Source of the DNA: Agapanthus africanus
Lineage: Eukaryota > Streptophyta > Magnoliopsida > Asparagales > Amaryllidaceae
Direction of reading: 5' to 3'
Length of the DNA: 64,000 nt
NCBI GenBank assembly: GCA_030015575.1
Contig: JASDDO010000001.1
Location: 140,139,988-140,203,987 of the forward strand
Position numbers and translations under genes: made by a program. The notes under the pieces are model-generated. The model ran no database searches. It was not told the origin of the DNA and worked only from the letters and a program-made list of their open reading frames with translations. This document shows positions 47,886 to 60,200 of this stretch, one piece after another; the first letter of the stretch is position 1, and each line of letters opens with the position of its first letter.

Positions 47886-49559
47886 GTATTGTATTGTCAT
47901 TTGACATTGAGACGTTGATTATTGTGCTATTGCGCTTATGAAATTGCATCATACATACCTGCTTGCATGTAGATGCACATATCTTGTTATAGTTACATGA
48001 ACACCTCATATAATGATGTACTTGTTTTCGGAGGAATTGGGAACCGCATGATATATATATATTTAAAACTGAATTCATTTAAAAGAGCGGTTTTCCCTTA
48101 ATATACTCAAATTGTTGTTTTATGTTGCATATATCAGTTTTCATGGATTTACGTATTGAGATATGGATTTCATGTGATTTATGGATTTGAGAACCATGGG
48201 GGTATTTCAAGAAATTTAAAGTATTGTTTGAAAACCCGGTTTCTCGTGATATGATATTTCAGTGCGTCCACCATGAGTTTTCTCGATTCTGAGACTTGTG
48301 TTAGATACCCGATTCGAGGAGCGGATAGGCACCGTCTGCGGGTACATGGTGGACCCGGTATGGTTCCCCGGGACAAGAGATGATTTTCGTGGTATAGAAG
48401 ATGAGCCTGGCTGGCGGGCTAGTACCTACCAGTGATAGTATTTGGATTCGGCGGTTATCGTAGATATACCGACCGGAGTTATGTACGGATATGACATCAG
48501 GGCCAGTCATGGTGACGGCGCCTGACAGATGAGTATTTACGTGTCGATACTGGACACGAGTATTTCATGATGTTTTGTTTTCCATGAGATATACAGATAT
48601 GAGGGCCGGTTTTGGTGACGGCGCCTGAGAATTTTGGGATTTGATGTGTCAGTGAGGGTCACTGGGGTTTTTCAATACTGATGATTTTTGCATGAGATTT
48701 TATTATATCATCCCACACTCAGGATTATTTTGATATGCATTGCCTCATATAGTTGTAGTATCCTGATGATGTACCTTTACATGATTTTTGCATATACATA
48801 TTGCCATACTTATGCTATCAGATTTCGTGTGATAGATTTATCGCTGTTCGTGTATACTTGCGATTACAGTATAATATTATTTACTATTCACGAATTGGCA
48901 ACTCACCCCCGTTGTGCCACAGTGTTTTGCAGGATTTACCCTTAGAGTTGTCGCGACAGAACTTCTTTTTATCTCTACTTTTGCGGATACCGCTACGGTT
49001 GGTTGTGAGGTCTTTTGCTATAGGTGGATTTTGCGGTTATCCAGTGATGTTCATTATTTATCTTTTGTATCTAGTACTCTCCATCTACCACTTCATGTAT
49101 TTGATTTAGAGACGAGTTGTGATGATCGGTGTTGTATTATTTTTAGTGACTCTGTGTGTCGTGCTCGTGGGAGGCGGCCTTGTTATAAAGTTTTACCTCA
49201 TTATGTTGTTTTCTTTATATTTCTTCGCTACGGCGTCGTATATATGCTTGTGGTAGTTGTTTCCGCTGTTGGGCGTGATTTTGCTCCCATTTGGGATGCT
49301 TTATTTATATTCTATATTGTACCCATTTTCGGGATTAGTTTTTACAAAGGAGGTGCTGCCGAAATTTTTAAGAAATTAAACTTAAGTTTAAAGATTTTTA
49401 CTTGAAGTTTTCTGAAGATTTTTAACTATGTTTTCTCCACTTATCCATTTTTGGGTGGTTTAGATTTCTGGGTTTTGGCTTACTTAAATTGCGTACGCCT
49501 GTTGACGTTACGTGGTTTAAGTGCCGGTCATGTGCCTAAATTTGAGTCGTGACAATAGC

Positions 49560-50038
49560 GGTCGCATGAAGCGGGCTGATGCGAGATTCTCGCCGTCCGT
49601 TACGCACCTGCGTTACATTCGCATAGATGGCGGGATACGCTCATTAATGGTAAGATACGCTAGCATGAGATGCGGGACGTGGGCCGGCGAGGATCTTGTT
49701 GTGGCGAGATATATGGAGCCGTTACAGGGGCGTTCAAGCTTCGTGTTCCCGGCCAAACGAGACGCTGAGGAATCTCGGCTCTGCGATAGCTCGGAGATGA
49801 GCGAGGAGGCCATCTTAGCTCAGCTGGAGGACATTTTGGAGGCGAGCCATTGGCTGGGGGAGGTACCCCGGAGAGATCTCCGAAAGATCGGGTGCAATCT
49901 CGGAGACGAGGCCCGAGGAAAGCCCCCCATGTGTGATATTGATTTCTACTCCTTGGCCCCATGAATCTAATGGACTTTAATGGACGACACGTCATCTGCT
50001 ACGTGTCGTAAATCTGAGGTTTCCGTCTGTAAGCCTCA
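49560..50038 (-). repeat. 5' LTR of element B, outer part
   Basis: Continuation of 37,058-37,322 after removal of solo LTR C. The proposed outer end is CCTCA at 50,034-50,038 (minus-strand start TGAGGCTTACAG). No partner duplication could be checked because the other end of B is not preserved. Total LTR length would be about 745 bp. Confidence 0.5.
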
Positions 50039-51425
50039 TCACGTACTCACTTCTAACTTTTACTTTAGAATCAAAATAAGTGTTGAAAAAAATGAATATT
50101 ATGATTTGGTAGCAAACCAAACACAAAATACCGGTACATGATTCAGAATCCATCTTTATCAGGAGGTGTTTTTATCATCATACACATGGTTGGTATTTTC
50201 ATTGTTAATTAGTTGGTATTTTCTTTGTTAACGGGTAATATTGTATTATATTATATGGACAAACTTCAAAACTTTCTTAATATTATCTGCCATTTTTTTA
50301 ATTTGTGGTATACACTTGTAATTTATAGAATTTACGTTATTTATCTCGAAAGTGTTGAGAATTACATTCACTTCCGTGACCATCCATACAAAGTTCATAT
50401 AAAAGGGGAAGGGGGGAAGAGATTGTAGATTGTCAAAAAGACCCGTCCCGCTCAGGAGTTGTATAAAACCCCCTGGTATTTTCAAAATTGTATAAGAGGA
50501 CCTACTGTTCAAAATCTTTGTAAAACAACCCTAGAGCCGTATTTCATTTCGGCCTTGTATTCCCTTCAACGGCTTGGATATTACATGGGAACCGCTTGGA
50601 TATTGTTGCCAGGTATTACGGGCAACTGCAACTGCTTAAATATTAAAGACAACTGCAACTACTTTGATATTACATGCAACTATTTAGATATTACAGACAA
50701 CTGCAACTATTTTAATATTACATGCAACTATTTAGATATCGTAGACAGCCGTTTAGATATTATAAGCAACTGCTTAGATATTTCAGACAACTATTGAGGG
50801 ATTAAGAGGAAGGGCTCCATACAGCGTCATTTACATGAAGCACAAGGTGTTGAAATTCGAAACAGCTTGGGTCACTTGGCTTGTTGTCTATTGAAATTTT
50901 CCTCTCAAAATGTAAATTTGACAGCTTATGTCATAACTCGTTCCTCATCCACATTCCAAGTGTTTGAAAGTTTGAAACTTGTTCCAAGAAAATTTAAACT
51001 CAACATCAAACGTACAATTTTTCATTAACGCAATTATGTATCATATCTAAAAACTTTAACTTTTATAAACGAAAATTGTACGACATAACGAACATAAAGA
51101 GAGACAAGTACTGATAATATTAATTTCACTCACTTTGACATAAAGTTAAGAAACAAACGATAACATAAATAGATGCTCACCAACTCGGGGTAAAAAAAGG
51201 CATCTCAGTCAGTGCAATCAAAGAAATTTAGAATCTATAATCCCAAAACAAACCGAATCTTACACGGTCTGCTACAACTTTAGCACTCTCACAGCCAACA
51301 AGATACAATTTATATGCAAGGATATACTATTTAACATAGATCATGGCCTTGGCTCTATTCTGATCTGATATTTTGCTTATTTACATCTTTGGATCCGCGT
51401 TGAAGCAGCCTTGACCATAATTAAC
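50039..51425. other. Intergenic stretch and 3' flank of the syntaxin gene
   Basis: AT-rich DNA without a recognisable gene. The part next to the stop codon at 51,426 (roughly 51,180-51,425) is where the 3' untranslated region of the minus-strand syntaxin gene should lie; no clear poly(A) signal decides its end. A degenerate repeat is listed separately. Confidence 0.45.
50600..50797. repeat. Degenerate ~21-bp tandem repeat
   Basis: About nine units of the form CAACTATTTAGATATTACAGA with variants (GCAACTGCTTAAATATTAAA, CAACTACTTTGATATTACAT). The translation is Asn/Asp/Ile-rich and has no sign of coding use. Confidence 0.75.
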
Positions 51426-51491
51426 TCAAGCAGCAAGCACTATGATCACAATCAGCAAGATCACCCCAAAAATCACCAAGAGCAAGCATGT
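51426..51491 (-). CDS. SYP22: Syntaxin exon f (membrane anchor and stop)
   Basis: 66 bp, 21 hydrophobic codons ([21 protein letters not shown]) and TGA. The protein ends right after the membrane span, as in tail-anchored syntaxins. Acceptor TTTTCACAG. Confidence 0.95.
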   Translation of the reverse strand, partial: TCLLLVIFGVILLIVIIVLAA

Positions 51492-54232
51492 CTGTGAAAA
51501 TTAAAAAGGAAAAAGTTAAATAGAAGGATGCAAGGATAACCAACATTTAAAATCATCAGTATTCCCGTTATAACGGGCCACTGCATGGCTCCATGTATGA
51601 TTTGACTAATTTTACAACCATCTGCAACACAATGACACAAATCCTAATTAGGTGTCAAATTTCTTGAACGAGGAAATTATAAGACGAGAGGATCCATCAT
51701 TATTCATAGAGGGTGTGCTAGGGGAAAAACTTTTGAAGCCGGCTACATGAATTGTTTCCTTCCATTCAACTATTTTTTATGGCATTTCATCAATTAACAT
51801 GACCAATCACCAATTTTTTCTCACAGGTCAATTAACTGCCACGTTTATCAATTCTACCTAAAGCATTGATTGAGATCTGCTGTTTATTTACTAACCATCT
51901 CAGTCAGGCCAGTTAGAGTATTGTCACTTATCCATTACCACATCCTTATTTCAGTTCTGCAAAGGTTATTTCTTAATTGACCAATCATCATACAAACATA
52001 AACTTCAAGATACTGATAATGGCAAAAATTTATATCCACACTTGTGTATTACCCAGACCAAACATACCAGAGATGAATTTGACTTTTGCATTTTGCCTGC
52101 CTTTGCTAGTTGAGTTTTTGCTTGTGCAGTTGCCGCGAGGGAGCTCTCGATGTTAGAGTCGATATCATCTGAAAGTATAAGCTTAGCTAAAATTATACAG
52201 GAAAACTTTCTAATACAAGGGTAATTTTAGATTGACTTACCAATCATAGCTCTTTGATCATGCACCAGCACTGCCAAATCTCTGAAAATTTCATTCACCT
52301 CACCAATTTGCTGCTGAATCTCCTGTATTCCCTGATCCCTCTCCTCGATGATGGCCTCATTAAAGACCATTTCATTATCTAATAATAGCACATCTTGCCT
52401 GAAAAGTCATTTTTCAGAAACACTCCACTGGAAAGACATCGGCAAACATTCCAAAATTACAAATTTTCAAATCCAACTTAATAGTAATTTGTTCCAAAAT
52501 TCCAATATACATGTGTATCTTCAGTCATTTTTTTTAAAGCTGTGCGTAGGGAAATTAAGTACATATTATCCCCACGAAAAACAACTCTTAACATCCAAGT
52601 AATTACGTTTAAGTGAATCCTCATACATTTTACTCTCTTGCATAAACCCTTATACTGAAGATATAAGTTTCCTTAATAAGACCACCAGAGGCGGATCCAG
52701 AATTTTATCAAGGGTGAGACCAAAATTGCTATCGTTGTAAAGGCCTCGTGCCCGAACGTGACAGTTCGGGGGCGGTAGAGCCTGAGCCGAATTTTTTGAG
52801 TAATAGCACGCAAATGGTGTTTCCATATGACACATAAAGAGCCTTCAATACATATTTTGAACAGAGAAAATTACTATATTATCTATCTATATTTTTTATG
52901 AACTTAAAATAAGAGGGAAGGACAAGAGGAAACTATATTGTGATGGAGTTTTGAATAGTGTGAAAATAATTTAATTCCAAAAAAACGTCTCAAGTGAGAG
53001 TTGAACCCACGCCCCTCTCAAAGACCAGAGCTTAAGGCTATTGCCTAAAACCACGTAGCCACCCTCATCTCCATGTTTTTATCTATATCTATATAATGAT
53101 ATATGTACACATCAATATATATACATATATTGGGTGTTTATTTTTCAAAACAAGGTGGGGTCATGGCCCCACCCTGCCCTCAAGTGGGTCCGCCCCTGAA
53201 GACCACATACTTAGGAGTTAGGAACACTTTATTATTATTTTATGGTTTCATGTTTTTATTCATTAAATTCTTCTAAGTTCTGGAAGTCCTGCAAGTTAGG
53301 ATATTTCCCTTCCTTAACACAAGAATCAAACTATGATTTAAATGCTTATGATAAATGGCAAGCTCTTAAATATATCAATAAAAATGTTGTTTCTTGGACC
53401 AATGCAGCAAACATTTTGGCGTGTAGTCATTAGTTCCCACCTTTTCAACTTAATAAATGCAGTTGTTGTCCATGACTCATAGTTCTTTCATTCATTTTGC
53501 ATGCTACACAAATTTATACATTCCCTACATGGCAAATAATTTCTTAACATGTCCAATTAAGAAAATGATATAATAAATATAGTTTTTAATAACACAAAAA
53601 ATATACTCAAGAAAGAGAGGAAGGCATAATTATTCAACACTAGCAAGGCGCCCCACACACATGCGTGGGAGCCAATGCAAATTTTGCTAATATTTAGGGG
53701 GCGGGGTAAAATTTCCTCCAAATCTAGAGAAGCCTAAAAGGGGCCAAATGCAAATTTCCATTGAAACCAAGGGGCGGGTTTAAAATTTCCACAGAATCTT
53801 TTAATCTCTATGTGGGCAAGGTTGGAGGCACCGAACACACATTTCTCTAAAAGCTGAGGGGCGGGATCAAATTTTCCCGAGAAGAAGCCAAAAAAGAGCT
53901 CGATTCGGGGGCATCTTACAGCTTTTATATAGATATATAATGGTCTCATTTACCCTCTATTTTTAATCTACATTTACCGGATAAAACACTATCCACTTTT
54001 AATAAATTTAATCTATATCACTGTAGTTACGACACCCCACTTTGCAAACACTATCCATTTTTAATAAATTTAATATATATCACTCTAGTTACACCACCCC
54101 GCGTTGCAAGTTCTGTTACCAGTAGCAAGAAGAAACCTAACTTGCATGTGGCTTAAAAATCATGTGGCTTAAAAATCAAAACAACCATATGGGTAATCAT
54201 GAATGGTTAGGTTTAATAAAATTTACAATGTT

Positions 54233-54288
<56 letters not shown>

Positions 54289-57200
54289 ATTTCTCTGGAG
54301 TTGATACAAGGGTGATTGCGTGTGGTTAGGCTTACAGCTTATAATTATGAGCGGTTGATTTTAATAATAGGTGATGATGAAAGAGGGCCTAATACTTATA
54401 ATATCTAATATAACTAAATAAGATACAAAGGCTAGGATTATTAAATGGCTTCCTCACAAAATTCAGCAATGTGACTTCGATGTTTGAATCATGTGATGAT
54501 AGTCAACCTTTACCAGAATTTTGTGAACCATGATGGCGACTCATTATAAACTAAGTTATAAGGATATAGCAATCCCGTATTTTCTTTTCCAACCAACTCA
54601 ATTCAACAAATAATCAGAAGAACATAACATACTATCACAAGTTTAATGCAAACAATATCAGGTTTAAACAGGAATCACATGTTCTCCATGGTAGCTATGC
54701 TAGAAATTAACTGGCTGCTTTTATGTGTAACATACAAAAATGTAAAGGAGAGGAAAAGAAAAGAATGGACACCGAAGAGAAAATACCTTCTCGATTCCAC
54801 AAGCAATGCACGTTGTTCTGGTGTTTTATCAGAACTGACATCTACCTCACTCGCTGTATTACTGCAGAGATAATAAAATGTCACAATTTAAGGTCCCAGG
54901 ATTAAGAGACAATGCAGCAAAAATGCAGAAAACTATTGGACATATTTGGTTCCCATGCAAGTCGCCACGTTAGTTTCTTAGGTTAACAATATAATACACA
55001 ATTGGTTAAACAACAATATAGTACATACTTATGAAGGCTGATTTAACATATATCATATGCCCACATATATTCATAAAACAGGCACTCAAATGCCTCACTA
55101 TAAAACATAAAACATAAAACCGGCACTCAAATGCCACAATGATTGGTAGAGGACACATAATTCATGATCATAAGCCTACTGCATAAGCCAAAAGTTCGAC
55201 AGTAGCGATCATAAACCTCATTTCTGACTTGCATATGAACTCTACAGAAATTAAAACAAAATCCACATAATGTCTCAACCATCTTGTCAAATACCAGCTA
55301 TAAGTGCCAGAATTCACCTTTAAAATAAACATTTTTGTTTACCAATACACATAAAGAATATAAGGACCATAGAAGCACGGTTGTAAAAAGCCCCATAAAG
55401 CTCCACTAAATCCCCGCTTTAGTGGAAAGCAGTCACAAAGCGGCGCTTCGCTTTCGTAAAGCGGGAGTATAAAGCCTATGTGCTTCTTTAGGGGCCTTTG
55501 GCCCGCTTTTATGCTCTTGAAACCCCGCTTAAACCCGCTTTTTAATCAGTTATAATAGACTAAAGATCTTAATCTATTAAAATTTTCAAATTATCATATT
55601 AAATAATAGAACCAATTATCATATTAAATAATTGAACCAATAAATCATGTCTCTAATCTATACCATTATTTTTGTAGATCTTATATTATGACATATATAT
55701 TAATGCCATCTTAAAATTATTCAATATATTTCTATTATTGGATATAAACTTTATAGAATAAAAACAACTCTTTTACTTTTATATATTTTGTATATAAATC
55801 TTTCTATCTATTCTGACTTTTCCATCATATAAGTTTGTTTAATATTAAAAAAACGTCTTGATGCTTTTTGCCGCCAAATCCCCGATAATGCCCGCTAAAG
55901 CCTAAGCCTTGTCCTTCTGCTTCGCTACGCTTTGCGCTTTCCACAACACTGTATAGAAGCATCTTTCCAGAGCATTACAAGATATCATTTTCTTACTACA
56001 ATCGAAGCATGTTAAAGCTGTTACAGGAGGAACAATATAATTATCGGCGAGATGGGATTCAAAAAGCTCAATGTATATTATATTCATAGTTGTAAGCAAA
56101 TAATTAGTATATTATGAAAGAAGGCAAGAACACATAATTTGAAACTAGTTAAACGGCTTGAAAAATTAAGTGATACCAAGTAATAAAAATTCAGACTTCT
56201 TGGTGTTTGATGCTTGTACAAATTACATAGCCCCGAGCACATATCAAATCATCAAACCATCCCAAAACATTCTGTTACACACTTTATCTGTTCTGTTCGA
56301 GTCACATATATTAGATAAAAAGGATCTACCAGATTGAATAGTGCAAGTGAACGGATCACACAACATAACCGAGAAATACGGGAAGAAAAATAAGTACATG
56401 CTCAAGAAGTCCAGCAAAAATCAGGACCCACATAACTGAGTTCAGTGAACCAGTTTTCTATAGTTACCTTGAAGGGAGAACTGCTTGAGGAACAATAGGA
56501 GCATACGCTGTTTCCCGCTCAGCTGCAAGCCGTTGCGCTTTCTGAAACTCTTTCAAAACTGCTTCGAAATCTTTTGCAAGTTTCGCAACAGCAATCTTTT
56601 TGCTTGCCTGCAGTAAACATGGAGGACAAAATAGAAAAATCACATCTCTAAAGAATATGATTTAACTAAAACTGCACAAAAGGCGAAAGCCATAGACTGA
56701 AGCAAGGAAATAGTTGCATTCTTCAATCTTTAAGAGAAGATGTTGTCATACCATCATTCCACTCAAGAGATCATTAAATTATCAACTCATACAAACCTTA
56801 GATATCGATAAAGGAAAAGTCGTGATTGCACATATTTCCCACCAATAGTAAATTGAACCTCTAATCTGATAGTTGGAACCAGGTTTGAGGTATCTCCACT
56901 GCTGGTAATTTTAGTGAAGACACATATAGAATTGAGAGTGACATTGAATTTAAACATGCGGTTGGCAGTTACTTCCCATGAAGCGTATTTAAAATTTAAT
57001 ATTGCGGGCCACACTAGAAAATCTAGGACCTAATTCCATCATCAACCCAGCCTCTCAGCGTTGGAAATCCCAGCATAACTCAATTTCTCAAGATTCTCTG
57101 GCACGGTCCATCGGAACAGGAAGTCGGACATTCTACACTTTCCTCTTCCAACAACCATGATGGAGATTGACAACGATAATTGAGTAAATAAAAGTGTAAT

Positions 57201-60200
57201 TATGCCCTGCAATGGGTAAGTTTTGAAGGATGTCATGGAAACGAAGTTGAGGTCGAATGTGGCCGAAATGAGACTGTAAATGATGGGCCATAGTTCTCCA
57301 GTGATGCACCATGGAGATAGTATCCACGGCGTATGGTATTGAAGCGTGACTATTTCCGATTAAGTTGCCTTCCATAGTTTCATCTTTCGCATATTCAAGA
57401 AATTAAAATTAAGCTTTCATCAATGAGAACTCGAGAGAGAGCATGAGAACTCAATAAGCCACAATTTTTATAAGATATAAAAGAATTGAAGAATTAGAGA
57501 AAAATATAAGGATATATGCGAAAATTATAGTTTATGTTAGATCAAGCATGGAAGAAGAGGAAGAAGAAGACTAGTATAAAAAGGATTCCTGGATTTTAAA
57601 AAAAAAGGTTAGCAAGAAACATTCCTAGATGATTCCATTATATAGACTTCAAAAAATTTATTCTCTCTTCTTCCCTATTACAAGAACTACATCTCCAACT
57701 AATCCATTATTGATCTCTTTGTTTCACAAAGGGGTAACTAATTATTATGTTTGCAAAGCAATTGGATTTAGTTACTGAAGTGGAACCAAGCTTATTATTT
57801 TTTTAGAAAATTGTTATTTTTATTTTATTACTATTTTCATAATTTTAGATTAGTTTTAGACTTAGTTGCAAAATGTAATTAGGGTTTCAGTATAAAAGAA
57901 ACCCTAACTTTTTATTTGGAGATTAATGTGTATTGATTTCCATTAAAATATTGTGTGAGATTTGAGTTTTTGTCTCTGCAGAGTTCTATTAACCGGCTGT
58001 GGTTGAAAATCCTTTGGCTGTGGTCAGAGTTTCTTCGTTGCCTGCAATCAGTCGTCATCCACAACACTTCACTATCAACTTTAACGCCTTCCTCGACATC
58101 AATAAGCATCCTTGCCTCGACATAAGATCCCAAAACTATCGTCGAAGATCCCTATGTGTCATTTGATTCCATATATCCGATCATGCCTTTCTTACCTCAA
58201 CGACCTGATCAGCACTTGGTTCTAATGGTCGACATGGTGGACCTATATTGAACAATGAGCACAAGTATCTTGAGATAAAAGAAAAGGTATATAGTTCCTT
58301 GATTGAGCATAGCCTAATATCAAAGGTTAATAGTGGGTTTTTCTTTTTAATTGGCTATATTTATTTGCGATACATGACTTGATATGACACTTCTTTAAGT
58401 ATTATAATTTAAGACTATTTAGATCTACTTTCCAAAATTATAATATTTAGACTTATATCAAAATTGTTTAGTTATTTAAGCTTGGTGGATAATGTGATAT
58501 CAACATTAAATAGATAGTTTTAAAATTGAAGGTCTACTAATGGATCATTAGCATTGTAGTTTTATGTTATTTATATTTCACAATTATTGGCATCGGATCT
58601 CCTGTGTGCATGTTTGCATCAATTTTAGAACTACATTAGAAATCCGCATTCCATCAATTGATTGTGATTGTCATTTTGCATCCAAACATGTCTAGCAGCC
58701 CTATCATTCCTATTCTGCGTCAGATACTAATTATGCCACAAAAAATTATCAAAATAAATCAATGATGAACGCGAACCCTGCCAGAGAATTATGTTGAGGA
58801 AAAAACGATGCAAAAGACGACAGTCGGTTTGGGAGGAGAGATACGAGGGCAGTACATGTTTTGGGGCGTTCTTCAAAATCAATCGCTAAGAGAGAATATG
58901 AGAGAAGGGCTCACAACCTTAGGGAAAAGAAAAATGTTGGATGGAAAAATCTCTTGTATAAATTTAAGTGAATAGTTGTCTTGCTTCCAAAGTGTTGCTA
59001 CTATGAACTCATTAGTGTAGACACTCTGAACCTATTAGAACCTACACAACTGATATTGCTAAGAATTGTGTAAAACAACAATATCGCTCATCTATTTAGA
59101 TATTTTAGGCAACAGTACAAATTCCCTAATGCAAATATTGAAACCACCCCCAAGTTCCGTAAACTTTTTTTCCTTTTTTCTTTTCTCAAGGGCTCATTTA
59201 GGTAACCACTAACCAGCTAGTTCCCAAACATTGTTCTGATGACTACATTAATACGGTATCCCAACAACTGATCATATGACTGGAGATAACACCTATAATT
59301 GCTTTCTTAATTATTAGGAATAAAAAAATATTACTTTGCAATTCAAAATTCAAAAAACATCAGCATAACTCTTTCCTCTAATGTTGCAGCATGTTCCAAT
59401 ATTCCACTTTAACATTTGTTGTGTACTTACGTCATCTTCACTTAGTACACTGTCATATCCATGCACATACACTTCGTAGGCTCGTACCCATATGGATACA
59501 ATGTTAGTCTCACCCGATATGATTTTGATTATTGCCAAATACATTGTTCCAAGTTTGTATTAATCACCTTGTAGGATCAACAAGTCATGGAACATTTGAT
59601 GGGGGTATGTGGTAAAGAGCTTTAGTTTCAAGTAGATTGGAGGACAAAAGATCAAGTTGGAGCTTCTTCAGATTCATGTTAAAATCAATTATAAGGCCCA
59701 CAAGGATCATGACAAGTTTTTGAGTTCACGGGTTATTTTTTTTCTCTAGGACATAATTGTAAAGGGATTAGGATGCTAAAGAAATTGACCATCACACATT
59801 CATTACATTTTTCTCACATAGACAAAAAATTCCATCTATTTTTTGGAGTTTTAGATTTATTTTCTAGTATATATTAAAATTCAAATATATTTCGAGAGCT
59901 CAAAATTTATTATTTTATTTTTTATAAAATTAGTGTCTACATATTTTTGGTATCATGTCGGCACTAGATATTATTTTTTTCTACCTGTATGAAGCTATTT
60001 TCTAAATGATAGCATGTACATATTTTCAGTACTCACTAAACACTAGATTGCGAGTATTGTTATATTTTTTTCCTATACTACTAATAAGTGTTAACCATGA
60101 AATGTAGCTCCAACACATGGCTTTTTAATGGATTTATTTATTAAAATTCTTTATACAAACCCATATGACTATAAAACTAAAGTCTTTTAAACTCATCTTA

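Larger units (their letters stand above)
37328..49554 (+). mobile_element. Solo LTR C: Tekay-like LTR, 3.6 kb, split by element D
   Basis: The left piece 37,328-37,383 starts TGTAACGTTTTAGAAATCG; the right piece 46,011-49,554 ends TTTGAGTCGTGACA. The flanks carry ATAGC at 37,323-37,327 and 49,555-49,559. It shares start, end and several inner islands with the LTRs of element E (for example GGACGCTGCG near 47,350 and CAACTCACCCCC near 48,898), so it is a sister family of Tekay/Del type. No internal region or second LTR is present, hence a solo LTR formed by recombination before D inserted. Confidence 0.88.

Noticed and set aside
49521-49964. 147-codon open frame as a gene
   Set aside because: It begins inside solo LTR C and continues across the target duplication into the LTR of element B, so it is an accident of the junction.
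50459-50797. Asn/Asp/Ile-rich protein
   Set aside because: It is a translation of a degenerate 21-bp tandem repeat.
52988-53074. A working tRNA-Leu gene
   Set aside because: A- and B-box-like parts are present but stems pair poorly and the sequence lies inside a MITE; kept only as a tRNA-like pseudogene.
57042-57375. Minus-strand open frame in the large intron as a host gene fragment
   Set aside because: No domain, no codon bias visible by eye, and overlapping open frames of similar length; not supportable.
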